64,000 bases of DNA from Trichomonas vaginalis G3 (taxonomy: Eukaryota > Parabasalia > Trichomonadida > Trichomonadidae): the NCBI RefSeq assembly GCF_026262505.1, contig NC_067207.1:20428082-20492081 (forward strand), read 5' to 3'. The translations under genes and the position numbers were made by a program. Of this stretch, positions 29,833 to 37,951 are shown piece after piece. How positions within the stretch are numbered: the stretch's first letter is position 1; every line of letters begins with the position of its first letter. The notes beneath the pieces are model-generated. The model saw nothing but the letters and a program-made list of their open reading frames with translations. It was not told the DNA's origin and searched no databases.

Positions 29833-30145
29833 GTTGTTCTTGAACTGACTTCTCTCCGTCAAATATTGACAGTACGCCAGTTTTGACATAATATTGTAAG
29901 ATAAACTTACCTTTAGAAATATCTGTAAGTTTTGTTGTTATATTTTTGTCAACGTCAAGAACTTTCACCATTTCAGTTATACCAACTTTCTTTGCTTTAT
30001 GGAAATATTTTGGTTCAGCAAAGACTGCTATTCTATAACATTTACCATTGTTTGTATAAAGAACTATTCTGTCAATGTATTTGTATTGTTTGTGTGTGTA
30101 AACTTTGTTCTGCTTCAATTCGAAGAGATACTCGAATACGTCCAT
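29726..30145 (-). CDS. Unknown Polinton protein, 139 aa, overlapping the capsid gene end
   Basis: It starts MDVFEYLFELKQNKVYTHKQ; the first 110 residues look like a compact alpha/beta domain, and the last 25 are Ser/Glu-rich. The 3' end overlaps the capsid gene on the other strand by about 107 bp. The gene is accepted because its ATG lies 18 bp from the divergent ATG at 30164, with the TTTTTATTCTAAGTAAA motif between them, like other divergent pairs here. Function unknown. Confidence 0.5.
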   Translation of the reverse strand: MDVFEYLFELKQNKVYTHKQYKYIDRIVLYTNNGKCYRIAVFAEPKYFHKAKKVGITEMVKVLDVDKNITTKLTDISKGKFILQYYVKTGVLSIFDGEKSVQEQLTDLLPKSARWKLSLCQSEEPQQVSSNESSKEHLP

Positions 30146-30163
30146 CTTTTTATTCTAAGTAAA
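30146..30163. promoter_or_regulatory. 18-bp bidirectional start region (TTATTCTAAGTAAAA)
   Basis: It separates the divergent ATGs at 30145 (minus) and 30164 (plus). The sequence CTTTTTATTCTAAGTAAA matches the fibre/282-aa gap at 5916-5933 except at the central palindrome. A downstream gene (30749) also has CTAAGTAAAA directly before its ATG. Confidence 0.45.
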
Positions 30164-30742
30164 ATGTCATTTCCGAAAAATAGAAGCGTGAGTGTTTCAA
30201 AAGGTTTAATGGCGGTGGCAGATGTGAAGTTAAATTCACCAACTCAAACAAACAGTCAAAGTGTTGTTGTCAATGTCAAAGACAGCGATGTTGAAGTGGG
30301 GAAACCATACGAAGACGAAGATGGTATAACAATTGTTCCTGTAAAAGAACCAACATATCCTGAAGTTAGCAGAGACTTAAGTTCTGTTGCAGATATTCGA
30401 AACGACTACCAACAACTGAAAGACAAACTTCAAACTCAGGAGAAGATTTGTCAAGCTTTAGGTATAATGTTAAACTTGGTCGAACACAACCCTGTAAAAG
30501 TGAACTCATATGTCATTGCACCTCATGAAGTTTTGAAAGAACTATTGAAACTTTTGACAGAGGCAGACGATATAAACATCAAAGAAATAGAACCCGACAT
30601 TAGTTGCTGTGGTGTTTCATATAATGTCATTGACAAGATATACGTTATGAAAGGAGGTGAAACGTTGAACTTAAAGTATAGTTTCCCAGACGTCATAAAA
30701 ATATTTGACGACCACAACATTTCATTAAAATTTATTTGCTAA
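30164..30742 (+). CDS. Conserved Polinton protein with ISCCG motif, 192 aa
   Basis: The ATG at 30164 follows the AAGTAAA motif. The N-terminal half is polar and disordered (MSFPKNRSVSVSKGLMAVAD; 'PVKEPTYPEVS'), and residues 100-192 form a folded domain containing 'DISCCGVSYNV'. The element 3 region 53049-53719 has the same order: a polar head with 'PVEIPTYPTYP', then 'DEVSCCGIVAKI' in a matching context. The adjacent cysteines are therefore conserved across lineages. No known family; a core structural or assembly role is inferred from conservation. Confidence 0.6.
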   Translation: MSFPKNRSVSVSKGLMAVADVKLNSPTQTNSQSVVVNVKDSDVEVGKPYEDEDGITIVPVKEPTYPEVSRDLSSVADIRNDYQQLKDKLQTQEKICQALGIMLNLVEHNPVKVNSYVIAPHEVLKELLKLLTEADDINIKEIEPDISCCGVSYNVIDKIYVMKGGETLNLKYSFPDVIKIFDDHNISLKFIC

Positions 30743-30748
30743 GTAAAA

Positions 30749-30979
30749 ATGTCAAAACTTCTTGAAAGATGTTTGAAGAAAAATAATATAGACTTTATTT
30801 CATATAAAGGACTTTACACACTTTTGAACGATATGAAAGACCCTGTTTTGTTTGTTCGTGTAGACAAAGGAAAGTTCTATGTCTTTACAAAATATTTGAA
30901 CTTCTTAGACAGAGAACTTCAAGAAACGCCATGTGAAAGTTTAGATGAAGTTCTTCTCCACTTTCAGAAAAACTTTTAA
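30749..30979 (+). CDS. Small unknown Polinton protein, 76 aa
   Basis: It starts MSKLLERCLKKNNIDFISYK; a compact alpha/beta protein of mixed charge with an aromatic core ('KFYVFTKYLNFLDRE'). It sits 6 bp after the ISCCG gene, with CTAAGTAAAA just before the ATG, and 10 bp before the minor capsid gene. No homologue was recognised in element 3. Confidence 0.5.
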   Translation: MSKLLERCLKKNNIDFISYKGLYTLLNDMKDPVLFVRVDKGKFYVFTKYLNFLDRELQETPCESLDEVLLHFQKNF

Positions 30980-30989
30980 ATATATATAA

Positions 30990-31796
30990 ATGGCAGAAGA
31001 TATAATGGTTTATACTATTACGACTAAAAACCCTGAGTCATATAATTCTATAACAACAAACTTACAAAGTCCTCAAGGACGATATTGTAAACTAACCTTA
31101 AACACAATGACGACTAAAGCCTGTTTTGCTCTTTTGACACCAGAAGACTTTATTGTTGTGAATGGTAAAAAATACTCCTTTGAAGATACTTACTCAGATA
31201 TACCACCAACAGGTTTTGTTGACTTATTTAATACTTTAAGGACGGGTGTAACATGTGCTGCAACTAGAGCAGGTTTCGTTATGTTTGGATGTCCGACTGA
31301 GTTTACTATAAACAATATGAGCTATAATACAAAACTTATATCTGGTTTTTACTACCAACAGTTTCCTATAACAGGAAATGGTGTCATACAAGGAATGTCT
31401 ATTCCATTGACTTTAAGCACACCAATCTTATATATTGTTTCAAACTTAGGTTCAAAGTGTTATTCGAATGTTGACAGAAACTATTATGACCAAAAGATAC
31501 TTATGCGTATAAACAATACTTTCTCTGCTGGTTTGCCTATTGTTCATTCGAATGCAGAATTTTCAACCTTAGTGAACTCAAACACTTTGGCAAGTATAAC
31601 GTTGACATTAGTTGACGCAAACTTTGTTCCTGTAAAACTTTTATGTCCTATGTATTTGTCAATGACGGCAGAAAGTTTCGAATTGGAAGATGCAACTGGT
31701 GAAAGTATTGTATTACAAGAACAACTTCAACAACAAATAGCTCAAGAACAAACAAATGCAACAAATGGAACAACAAAGTCAAGAATAAAAAAATAA
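30990..31796 (+). CDS. Minor capsid (penton-type) protein, 268 aa
   Basis: It begins MAEDIMVYTITTKNPESYNS. It is strongly beta-rich, with no charged clusters until a Gln/Asn-rich C-terminal tail. The segment 'ASITLTLVDANFVPVKLLCP' fits the late strands typical of the single jelly-roll minor capsid of Polintons, and a matching 'IKFRITDLFDCDLEFMNE' occurs in the element 3 gene at 54215. Length is usual for the family. It lies between the ISCCG-type genes and the helicase. Assignment is from pattern and context; the frame looks whole. Confidence 0.6.
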   Translation: MAEDIMVYTITTKNPESYNSITTNLQSPQGRYCKLTLNTMTTKACFALLTPEDFIVVNGKKYSFEDTYSDIPPTGFVDLFNTLRTGVTCAATRAGFVMFGCPTEFTINNMSYNTKLISGFYYQQFPITGNGVIQGMSIPLTLSTPILYIVSNLGSKCYSNVDRNYYDQKILMRINNTFSAGLPIVHSNAEFSTLVNSNTLASITLTLVDANFVPVKLLCPMYLSMTAESFELEDATGESIVLQEQLQQQIAQEQTNATNGTTKSRIKK

Positions 31797-31818
31797 TATT
31801 TTTTTTATTTTTATAAAA

Positions 31819-33054
31819 ATGTACAGAATAGATGTTTCAGATTTTTATGACTTCCAAGCATTCAGAAATATGTGTCCATTTAGAGACTATAACAAAGCAG
31901 TCGAGAATTTGAAACGTTTAGTCATTTATGTTGACTCTGCCCCAGAATGTTATGTCATGAAAGAATGGGATGTTGTCTTTAACAAACCAAGAGCAACAAT
32001 AGTGTCTGAACAAGAATGTAGACAGAAACTTAAGAAAATAAAAGTTGTACAAGTTGGCATGAAGATGTTAGATGCTTGGGATATCTTATTGTCAAAGTTA
32101 GAAGATTTTTCAGTTCGAGGTATAAAGTTCTATACACCTTCTCCAAACTTCTATTCTATCTTCACTGGATATAAATATGAACAAGTAGAATGGAAAGAAA
32201 ATATTATAGAAGCTTGGTTAGACCATGTCAAAGAAATTATATGCAATGGAAACGAAAAGGTTTATGAGTATATCTTATGTTGGTTTGCAAACATCTTACA
32301 ACATCCAAGTGCTAAAAATGAAACTGCTCTCATTATAATTGGAAAACAAGGAACTGGTAAGAACACATTCTTTACAGATATTTTGTGCAAACTGTTAGAA
32401 GGCTATTCGAATCCGAATATGACAAACTTAGAAAACATCTGTGGCAAGTTTAACTCCTCAATAGAGAATATGAAACTTATAGTTTGCAATGAACTTCAAA
32501 GTATAGATACAACAAAAGTTTTGAACTCAGATGCTTTGAAGAGTCTTATAACAGATAAAGTTGGAGTTGTTGAAAGAAAATATAAAGACCAAAGAGTTTG
32601 TGAAAATGTTGCAAACTTCATTATGGTTTCAAACAATGCTGTTCCGATGAAGTTAGAAAGTTCTGACAGAAGATATGTAGTTGTCAGAACGTCAGATTCT
32701 CATATGCAAGATACAGAATATTTTGACGACTTAGCAGAAACTTTGACATCTGACTTTTACAACCACTTGTTCTCATATTTTATGACATTAGATATTTCAA
32801 AGTTCAATCCAAGACAAATTCCACATACCGAAGAGAGACAAACATTGTTAGAAGCAAACAAGAGTGTATATGAACTGTTCATAGATGAAACTGACTTTGA
32901 GTGTTTAGATGAAAGGTCATTGTACGATTCGTATAAACAATATTGTCAAGAATATGGTTATATGACAGCGTCTAAACGAACATTCTTGGCAAATGTCAAA
33001 AGTCTTTTAGACGTACAGAATGGTGTATATACAAAGAAAAATTTTTATGAGTAA
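31819..33054 (+). CDS. SF3 (D5-like) replicative helicase, 411 aa
   Basis: Walker A 'GKQGTGKN' (about residues 175-182), motif B 'KLIVCNEL' and motif C 'NFIMVSNN' followed by 'SDRRYVVVRT' define a superfamily 3 helicase of the poxvirus D5 type. The protein begins close to the D5-N-like region ('AWDILLSKLEDFSVRGIKFY') and has no room for a primase domain, unlike the 773-residue protein at 58598. It should unwind element DNA in concert with the protein-primed polymerase at 39266. The frame looks whole. Confidence 0.85.
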   Translation: MYRIDVSDFYDFQAFRNMCPFRDYNKAVENLKRLVIYVDSAPECYVMKEWDVVFNKPRATIVSEQECRQKLKKIKVVQVGMKMLDAWDILLSKLEDFSVRGIKFYTPSPNFYSIFTGYKYEQVEWKENIIEAWLDHVKEIICNGNEKVYEYILCWFANILQHPSAKNETALIIIGKQGTGKNTFFTDILCKLLEGYSNPNMTNLENICGKFNSSIENMKLIVCNELQSIDTTKVLNSDALKSLITDKVGVVERKYKDQRVCENVANFIMVSNNAVPMKLESSDRRYVVVRTSDSHMQDTEYFDDLAETLTSDFYNHLFSYFMTLDISKFNPRQIPHTEERQTLLEANKSVYELFIDETDFECLDERSLYDSYKQYCQEYGYMTASKRTFLANVKSLLDVQNGVYTKKNFYE

Positions 33055-33092
33055 ATTTTAAAAAAAATATTTTTTTTTATCCGATAGAAAAG

Positions 33093-33512
33093 ATGACGAA
33101 ATTCATCTCAGTAAACAAGTACATGTCAGGACTTAAAGAAGAACTAGACCCATTCACATATTTGAATGTTTACTTCTACCATTTTGAAAAGTCTTCATTC
33201 AGCAAAGTTTGGAACATCGAACCAGTTAAGTTTGCTATTGTGACTAAAAATGGTGCGAAATTTGAAGACTTAGACATAGAAGGTATGTTGACAGTCAAAG
33301 AAAATTTTGACAGAAGGTTCTCAAACCTTAAAGAAGGCAAAGCATACAAACTTGTTATACCTTATGAACCAAAGAAAGCAGACGACTATGAATATTATGA
33401 GTCTAAGATAGTTGAAGTTCAAGGTAAATTGGGTAAAAAGATTTTAGAGTCTAAGCCAGTGTTTGCCCCTAAAGAGGAAGAGAACATTGACATTGACCCA
33501 GAAATGTTCTAA
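33093..33512 (+). CDS. Unknown Polinton protein, 139 aa
   Basis: It starts MTKFISVNKYMSGLKEELDP; a beta-rich body with 'KFAIVTKNGAKFEDLD', ending in a short acidic tail (EEENIDIDPEMF). It lies 39 bp after the helicase on the same strand. An OB-like single-strand DNA-binding protein would fit the position and acidic tail, but no motif proves it. Confidence 0.5.
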   Translation: MTKFISVNKYMSGLKEELDPFTYLNVYFYHFEKSSFSKVWNIEPVKFAIVTKNGAKFEDLDIEGMLTVKENFDRRFSNLKEGKAYKLVIPYEPKKADDYEYYESKIVEVQGKLGKKILESKPVFAPKEEENIDIDPEMF

Positions 33513-33528
33513 AAATAAAATTTTATTT

Positions 33529-33980
33529 TTACATGTCAAATTTCTTTTTCTCTGGAACTGGTTCAGGTTCTTTCTTCTCTTCTTCTACTTTCTTTTCTTT
33601 CTTTTCTCTCTTCTTCTTTTCTGGTGGAGTTATGTCAAATTTGGCGCAACCATATTTATGTAAAAGTTCTTTGTCCTTTAATAGCTCATCTATTCTGTTT
33701 TTATTTCATCTTCAAGAACAGCGCATGTGTCTTCTTTGCATTCTAAGAAGTTTTGTTGGACTTCATCTCTCCAAGAGGCGTCATCTCTGTCAACAAGTCT
33801 GTCATTGACAAATTTTAAGACTTCTCTGCTTAATGTTTTATGGTTCTTGTCATATTCCCAGAAACAGAACTTTAGAACAAATTCCCCTTTCTTGTTTACA
33901 CTATGTAAGATTTTATGGTCGACAGATGTTTTGCTGTCGAAAAGCTTGTCTCGAATATAGATAGCGAAATCGCTAGACAT
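33529..33980 (-). pseudogene. Unknown Polinton protein with Lys/Glu/Pro tail, broken about once
   Basis: It begins MSSDFAIYIRDKLFDSKTSV. The first 95 residues are a mixed alpha/beta region with 'FVLKFCFWEYDKNHKTLSRE'. The remainder is a helical segment and a highly charged Lys/Glu tail. It is convergent with the 139-residue gene and divergent from the ATPase gene. Function unknown. Confidence 0.5.
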
Positions 33981-34016
33981 TTTCTAAAAGATAAAAATTT
34001 TAATTTTTCTAAAAAT

Positions 34017-34892
34017 ATGTTAGAAAAAAAGTTTGCTGACATTGACAAGAAATTTGAGAATGTTTTAAACAAGAACAAGAGGAAGTTAGAAAATGCTCAG
34101 ATAAAACCTATACATGACAAGTTCTTATTTGCTCAGAATGGTATAACAGGTCTAATCGCACCACCTGGGTCGGGTAAGACTTTCACTTATCTTAAAATGG
34201 CTGCACAACAACAAGAACTAGATGAGAAGAACCCATTCTATGAGTTAGTTGTCATTTGTAGTACTTCTGGTCAATTTGACCAAACCGTCAATTCGTTCAA
34301 AGATATTATAAAGAAGTCTAAGTTAGTATGTATAAAGGATACTGAGTTGTTAGATTGGATAAAGAAGTACCAAAGAAGAGTTTTGAAGTATAATGCTATA
34401 AATGAGTATATAAATTCTAAGTTTAAAGACCCAAATGAGGAAATGCAGAGAATATTAGAGAAGAAACACTTCAGAAACAAACAGAAAGAGATAGAATACA
34501 TTTCGAAGAAATTGCAATCGTACGATTGGAAGACTTACCCTCATAGATGTCTTCTTATCTTAGATGACTTTGCTTCTCATCCTTTGCTTAAGAATAGAGA
34601 ACAAGATATGTGTCGAATTCTTAAGAAGCTCAGACACTTTAACATCTCAGTTGTCATTTGTGTACAGACAGCAAAGAGTTTAAGTAAGGATGTTAAAAGA
34701 ATACTTACTGACATTATACTTTTCCCCGGATTGTCCGAAGACGATTTCATGGAACTTATGAAAGAGTCCATGGCAGGTAAGTTTGACAGATATGAACTAT
34801 GGGAGAAGTACAAAGTCATACAAGACCCTCATACTTCTTTCAGAATTCATATCTACGCAAACAAAGTTCAAATTGTAAAAAGTCAAGCTTGA
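34017..34892 (+). CDS. Genome-packaging ATPase (A32/FtsK-HerA type), 291 aa
   Basis: Walker A 'APPGSGKT' (about residues 48-55) and Walker B 'LLILDDF' (about 178-184), followed by 'ISVVICVQTAKSL' as a sensor-like strand, fit the A32-type ATPases that package DNA into Polinton-like and large-virus capsids. I chose the ATG at 34017, preceded by TTTTTCTAAAAAT, over an in-frame ATG at 33915 because the latter lies inside the divergent gene. The frame looks whole. Confidence 0.85.
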   Translation: MLEKKFADIDKKFENVLNKNKRKLENAQIKPIHDKFLFAQNGITGLIAPPGSGKTFTYLKMAAQQQELDEKNPFYELVVICSTSGQFDQTVNSFKDIIKKSKLVCIKDTELLDWIKKYQRRVLKYNAINEYINSKFKDPNEEMQRILEKKHFRNKQKEIEYISKKLQSYDWKTYPHRCLLILDDFASHPLLKNREQDMCRILKKLRHFNISVVICVQTAKSLSKDVKRILTDIILFPGLSEDDFMELMKESMAGKFDRYELWEKYKVIQDPHTSFRIHIYANKVQIVKSQA

Positions 34893-34911
34893 AAAATGTA
34901 AGTGTTTAGTC

Positions 34912-35091
34912 TTAGTAAGATGGTAGCTTCTTAAAGCATATGCCGTCCTTGAGTTTTAGGTACGTGAAGAGAAGTACAATGAATTCAATTACGAGTACAA
35001 TTGCAATGACAACCAAGGCAACTATTTTTGTCTTTTGCCAGCAAGGGTACTTCTTCTCTTCCAATGGTTCGGCAGAACTATACTCACTCAT
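34912..35091 (-). CDS. Single-pass membrane protein, 59 aa
   Basis: It starts MSEYSSAEPLEEKKYPCW. A 22-residue hydrophobic span beginning 'IVALVVIAIVLVIEF' is followed by a short basic end. An in-frame ATG 12 bases upstream would add four residues. It is convergent with the ATPase gene, 20 bp apart. An envelope or internal membrane role is possible; no family recognised. Confidence 0.55.
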   Translation of the reverse strand: MSEYSSAEPLEEKKYPCWQKTKIVALVVIAIVLVIEFIVLLFTYLKLKDGICFKKLPSY

Positions 35092-35374
35092 GAGAAATGC
35101 CAAAACGGTTTAATAGAAAAAGTGTCATCTACCCTACTTGTTTGAAGTTGTCAAAATACTCTGTTATTTTTCACGATTTTCATGAGTTTTAGGCGACTGG
35201 GTTTTTTTACTTACTCGCTGTTCTTCACTGTTTTCGTACGGAATCTCTTCTCTCGGTTTTCCGAGGGAAGCAAGCATATGAGGAAATTCATGAAATTTGG
35301 TCATTTTTCAGCAAAAATAATGTTTAGGGTAGAAGGTTAGATCTAACCTGTTTTCTCACCTCTTTTCTACCCCA

Positions 35375-35590
35375 GTGAAGATTTGCACTTCGTCAAATTT
35401 TATAAAAAATTAGCGTTATTTTTACATTATGACACGAAGTGAAGATTTGCACTTCGTCAAATTTTATAAAAAAATAGCGTTATTTTTACATTATGACACG
35501 AAGTGAAGATTTGCACTTCGTCAAATTTTATAAAAAAATAGCGTTATTTTTACATTATGACACGAAGTGAAGATTTGCACTTCGTCAAAA
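35375..35590. repeat. 64-bp tandem repeat, about 3.4 copies, with CGAAGTG/CACTTCG inverted arms
   Basis: Units start at 35375, 35439, 35503 and 35567, each 64 bp and almost identical. Every junction forms ACGAAGTG-8nt-CACTTCGT, an inverted repeat. It shares GCACTTCGT with the hairpin core of the element's terminal repeats. The stretch 35105-35374 before it holds no gene, only a palindromic CTCTCGGTTTTCCGAGGG patch near 35252-35269. It could be a binding site array for a protein that also recognises the termini. Confidence 0.75.
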
Positions 35591-35627
35591 ATAACAGTTA
35601 TAAAATGAAAAAGTGTCATTTTTTTTC

Positions 35628-35816
35628 ATGTCCGAAGACTCGAAGGTGCAACACTTCCAAAATACCGACGAACTCAGAAGAGCAGCATGGCAGTATCTTC
35701 TTGACAACTTCTTTGAGTTCTCCAGGTACACCTTGGAAAATGCTGAAGAACTCCGACACAGAGAATTTGGAGAAATTGCGCTCCAATACTACCTTGACAA
35801 ACAAAGGGTAAAATAA
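35628..35816 (+). CDS. Small unknown protein of the accessory island, 62 aa
   Basis: The ATG at 35628 follows AAAAAGTGTCATTTTTTTTC. The product starts MSEDSKVQHFQNTDELRRAA and is helical throughout with several Glu/Arg pairs; no motif recognised. It is the first gene after the 64-bp repeat array. Confidence 0.5.
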   Translation: MSEDSKVQHFQNTDELRRAAWQYLLDNFFEFSRYTLENAEELRHREFGEIALQYYLDKQRVK

Positions 35817-35852
35817 GACTAAAAACTTAACGTTTAAAAAGTGACATTTTTA

Positions 35853-36051
35853 ATGAGCTCCGAGTCACCGAGAAAACTTGGTCAGATGTTAGCAGCTTAC
35901 TTCCCTGAGGAGGATGGAAGCGTTACATACGTAAGGTTCAAAAACAACGAACCTGGAATTGCGTACAAATTCGCAATTACATGACCAGGGAAGAGTACGA
36001 AAGGTTCCTACAAGAGAAACCAGCTCTAAACAACTCAGAAAAGAAAGAATA
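35853..36051 (+). pseudogene. Small unknown accessory-island gene, possibly broken once
   Basis: The ATG at 35853 follows AAAAAGTGACATTTTTA, the same start motif as the preceding gene. The product begins MSSESPRKLGQMLAAYFPEE; the later part of the region encodes 'EEYERFLQEKPALNN'-like sequence, suggesting one short gene with a break. Function unknown. Confidence 0.4.
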
Positions 36052-36080
36052 AAAAGTTTAACTCGTAATTGTTTATTTTT

Positions 36081-36650
36081 TTACTTGTATGGGCAAGCTG
36101 CAAGAATGAAGTCGACTATCTCAGTCTTTGTTTTGACGAGCTGGACGGCTCTTGCGAGTACGTCTGTTTTGCGGTCTCCAGCTGGTGTCTGACCTTCGTA
36201 ATTGCGCATGTTCTTGAGAGCTCCAACTGTAAATGGTTGTAGGATGAAGAGTCTCTCAGACTGCTTGAGGTAGTCTTCACGGTCACGAACCGAATCTGTG
36301 GTACGAGTCGAATCGGTCGATTTGAGGGAAGAGACTGAAAGCCTGTCGTCTTCCATAGGGGCTGTGGCATAATCTTTGCGTAAGCGGTTCAGACCTTCTT
36401 CGAACTCTTGGTCTCTCTTCGATTGAGATTGGAATTGGAATTGCTGGGGTGGAGCTTGCTGGAACATCCAAGGGTTGGGGAAGTAAGGCATAGGCTGAGG
36501 AGGGTAGTTCGGGAAGCCTTGTGGTGGGTAGTAACCTTGAGGTGGAAATTGGTAGTAAATCGGAGGTACTTGCTGGAACTGAGGTGCAGGGGCTGGTGCT
36601 TTAGGTTCCTCTGGTTTGGGAATGGACTCGGTTGGTGGGACGTCGGACAT
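36081..36650 (-). CDS. Pro/Gln/Tyr-rich protein with conserved C-terminal domain, 189 aa
   Basis: I chose the ATG at 36650 (MSDVPPTESIPKPEEPKAPA) because upstream in-frame sequence is only the 22-bp DNA repeat. Residues 15-75 are Pro, Gln and aromatic (YQFPPQGYYPPQGFPNYPPQ), a low-complexity, phase-separation-prone composition. Residues 80-189 are helical and charged, ending 'TEIVDFILAACPYK'. It diverges from the gene at 36920 across a palindromic repeat region. Function unknown. Confidence 0.55.
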   Translation of the reverse strand: MSDVPPTESIPKPEEPKAPAPAPQFQQVPPIYYQFPPQGYYPPQGFPNYPPQPMPYFPNPWMFQQAPPQQFQFQSQSKRDQEFEEGLNRLRKDYATAPMEDDRLSVSSLKSTDSTRTTDSVRDREDYLKQSERLFILQPFTVGALKNMRNYEGQTPAGDRKTDVLARAVQLVKTKTEIVDFILAACPYK

Positions 36651-36679
36651 TCGTTTGTGTCCTGTGGGATGGAAAATAT

Positions 36680-36916
36680 TTTTCTGTCGGAAGAAAAAAC
36701 TTTTTCTGTCGGAAGAAAAAACTTTTTCTGTCGGAAGAAAAAACTTTTTCTGTCGGAAGGAAAAACTTTTTCTGAAGTTCGACCAAAAAGTTCTCAATTT
36801 TCGAAAATTTGAATGGTTTACGGACGGACAACTGGAAGAGTTCTTCCTGTCGTCGGGAAAATTTTTTCCCTTTGTCCGGAAAATTTTTTCCAGTTGTCGG
36901 GAAAATATTTTCCTGT
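36680..36916. repeat. 22-bp tandem repeats and palindromes between divergent genes
   Basis: Five 22-bp units with CTGTCGGAAGAAAAAACTTT (CTGTCGG at 36684, 36706, 36728, 36750; the last diverged at 36772) are followed by a second set, GGGAAAATTTTTTCCC, CCGGAAAATTTTTTCC and GGGAAAATATTTTCC (about 36856-36913), each nearly palindromic. The array fills the gap between divergent ATGs at 36650 and 36920, so an operator-like role for a dimeric regulator is plausible. Confidence 0.7.
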
Positions 36917-36919
36917 CGG

Positions 36920-37309
36920 ATGGAAGGACTCGGAATACCAGAAGGATTTGACGAGGCAATTTACCTTATAGAGATAAATGAAGTTGTTAAGCAGTACTTG
37001 CGCAGGGTAATGAAGCCCAAGGTCAAGTTCACCGCTATTTCTGGAAGGGCTGCCTTGAATCTCGAGACTTCGACTGGAATTCCAATTCAAATACCAGAAA
37101 AAACTCCTTTCGACGACATAAAGGACGCCAAAAGAGAAACTCTTGTTAAGTTCCTAAACAAACGTCCTTGGATAAAAATACCAAACAAGGAGAACCCCCT
37201 ACCCCATATGAAATTGGCAATTCAGTCTCTCCTTCACTTCTCGGGTCAGCCGTTCTACATAACCTGTGAAGGCGACATCCAACCAGTTCAGTCAACCTTA
37301 ACGTTTTGA
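36920..37309 (+). CDS. Unknown accessory-island protein, 129 aa
   Basis: The ATG at 36920 directly follows the last palindrome (CTGTCGG then ATGG). The product starts MEGLGIPEGFDEAIYLIEIN and is alpha/beta with basic patches ('RRVMKPKVKFTAISGRAALN'). Codon use is richer in C/G-ending codons than the ATPase or capsid genes, as across this island. No family recognised. Confidence 0.5.
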   Translation: MEGLGIPEGFDEAIYLIEINEVVKQYLRRVMKPKVKFTAISGRAALNLETSTGIPIQIPEKTPFDDIKDAKRETLVKFLNKRPWIKIPNKENPLPHMKLAIQSLLHFSGQPFYITCEGDIQPVQSTLTF

Positions 37310-37336
37310 GTAAAAACATTTTTTTTCATTTTTTGA

Positions 37337-37920
37337 ATGAAGCAAGTTAAATTCGTCCCACACCAATCTCAATGGACCGATGAAGAGTTTCAAGCCATGC
37401 TTGAAGACGTTGAGAACGACATAGACGGCGAACTTGAAGGAGCTCAAATCACAATTGCAACCAAAATTGCAGAGTCAAGGAACAGATAGCTCCACTTAAA
37501 GCTACCAAAGCTACTCTTGACCTCATGGATAGTTACCGTTTAGATGTCAAGAGTGGAATAAGACAATTAAAATTAAAACTTCTAAACTACGAAGCTATAC
37601 TCCAGAAGTTAGCAGAGATGAGAAGACTTTACCAGAGCTACTTACATGTAAGGGACTTACCTTCAAGCAGTCCGACCAAAGATGAATTTTCTGACATTGT
37701 CCCAATTTTGTCCGAAAGTCAGCTCAGATGTTTTGAACTGCTCCCAACATATCCAGAATATGAACGTTTGCCTGAACTCTTCCGCAATCTCAAAAAACGT
37801 TTTTTGGTTCTCATGTTCGAAACTTTTATCGGAAGAGACAACAAACGTTCAGAAGAAGAACAAGATATTATTTTAAACTTGTTGTATGACATAACTGTCA
37901 TAACAAGCTTTTTGAAGTAA
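37337..37920 (+). pseudogene. Helical unknown accessory-island gene, broken about once
   Basis: It begins MKQVKFVPHQSQWTDEEFQA. The body is long, charged and helical ('GIRQLKLKLLNYEAILQKLA'), likely a coiled coil, followed by a compact Leu/Phe-rich end. It is in the same orientation as, and close to, its neighbours at 36920 and 37952. Function unknown. Confidence 0.45.
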
Positions 37921-37951
37921 AACCGCCATTCTCAAACCACTTCATTTTTCG

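Noticed and set aside
33533-33960. Plus-strand Ser/Phe/Leu-rich frames opposite the gene at 33529-33980
   Set aside because: Complement of Lys/Glu codons on the minus strand; no ATG context and no domain.
35375-35590. Regular 64-bp repeats considered as a CRISPR array
   Set aside because: The units are near-identical along their full length with no variable spacers, and the context is a eukaryotic mobile element.
36601-36959. Extended frames running through the 22-bp repeats
   Set aside because: They simply read the DNA repeat; the adjacent genes have better starts at 36650 (minus) and 36920 (plus).
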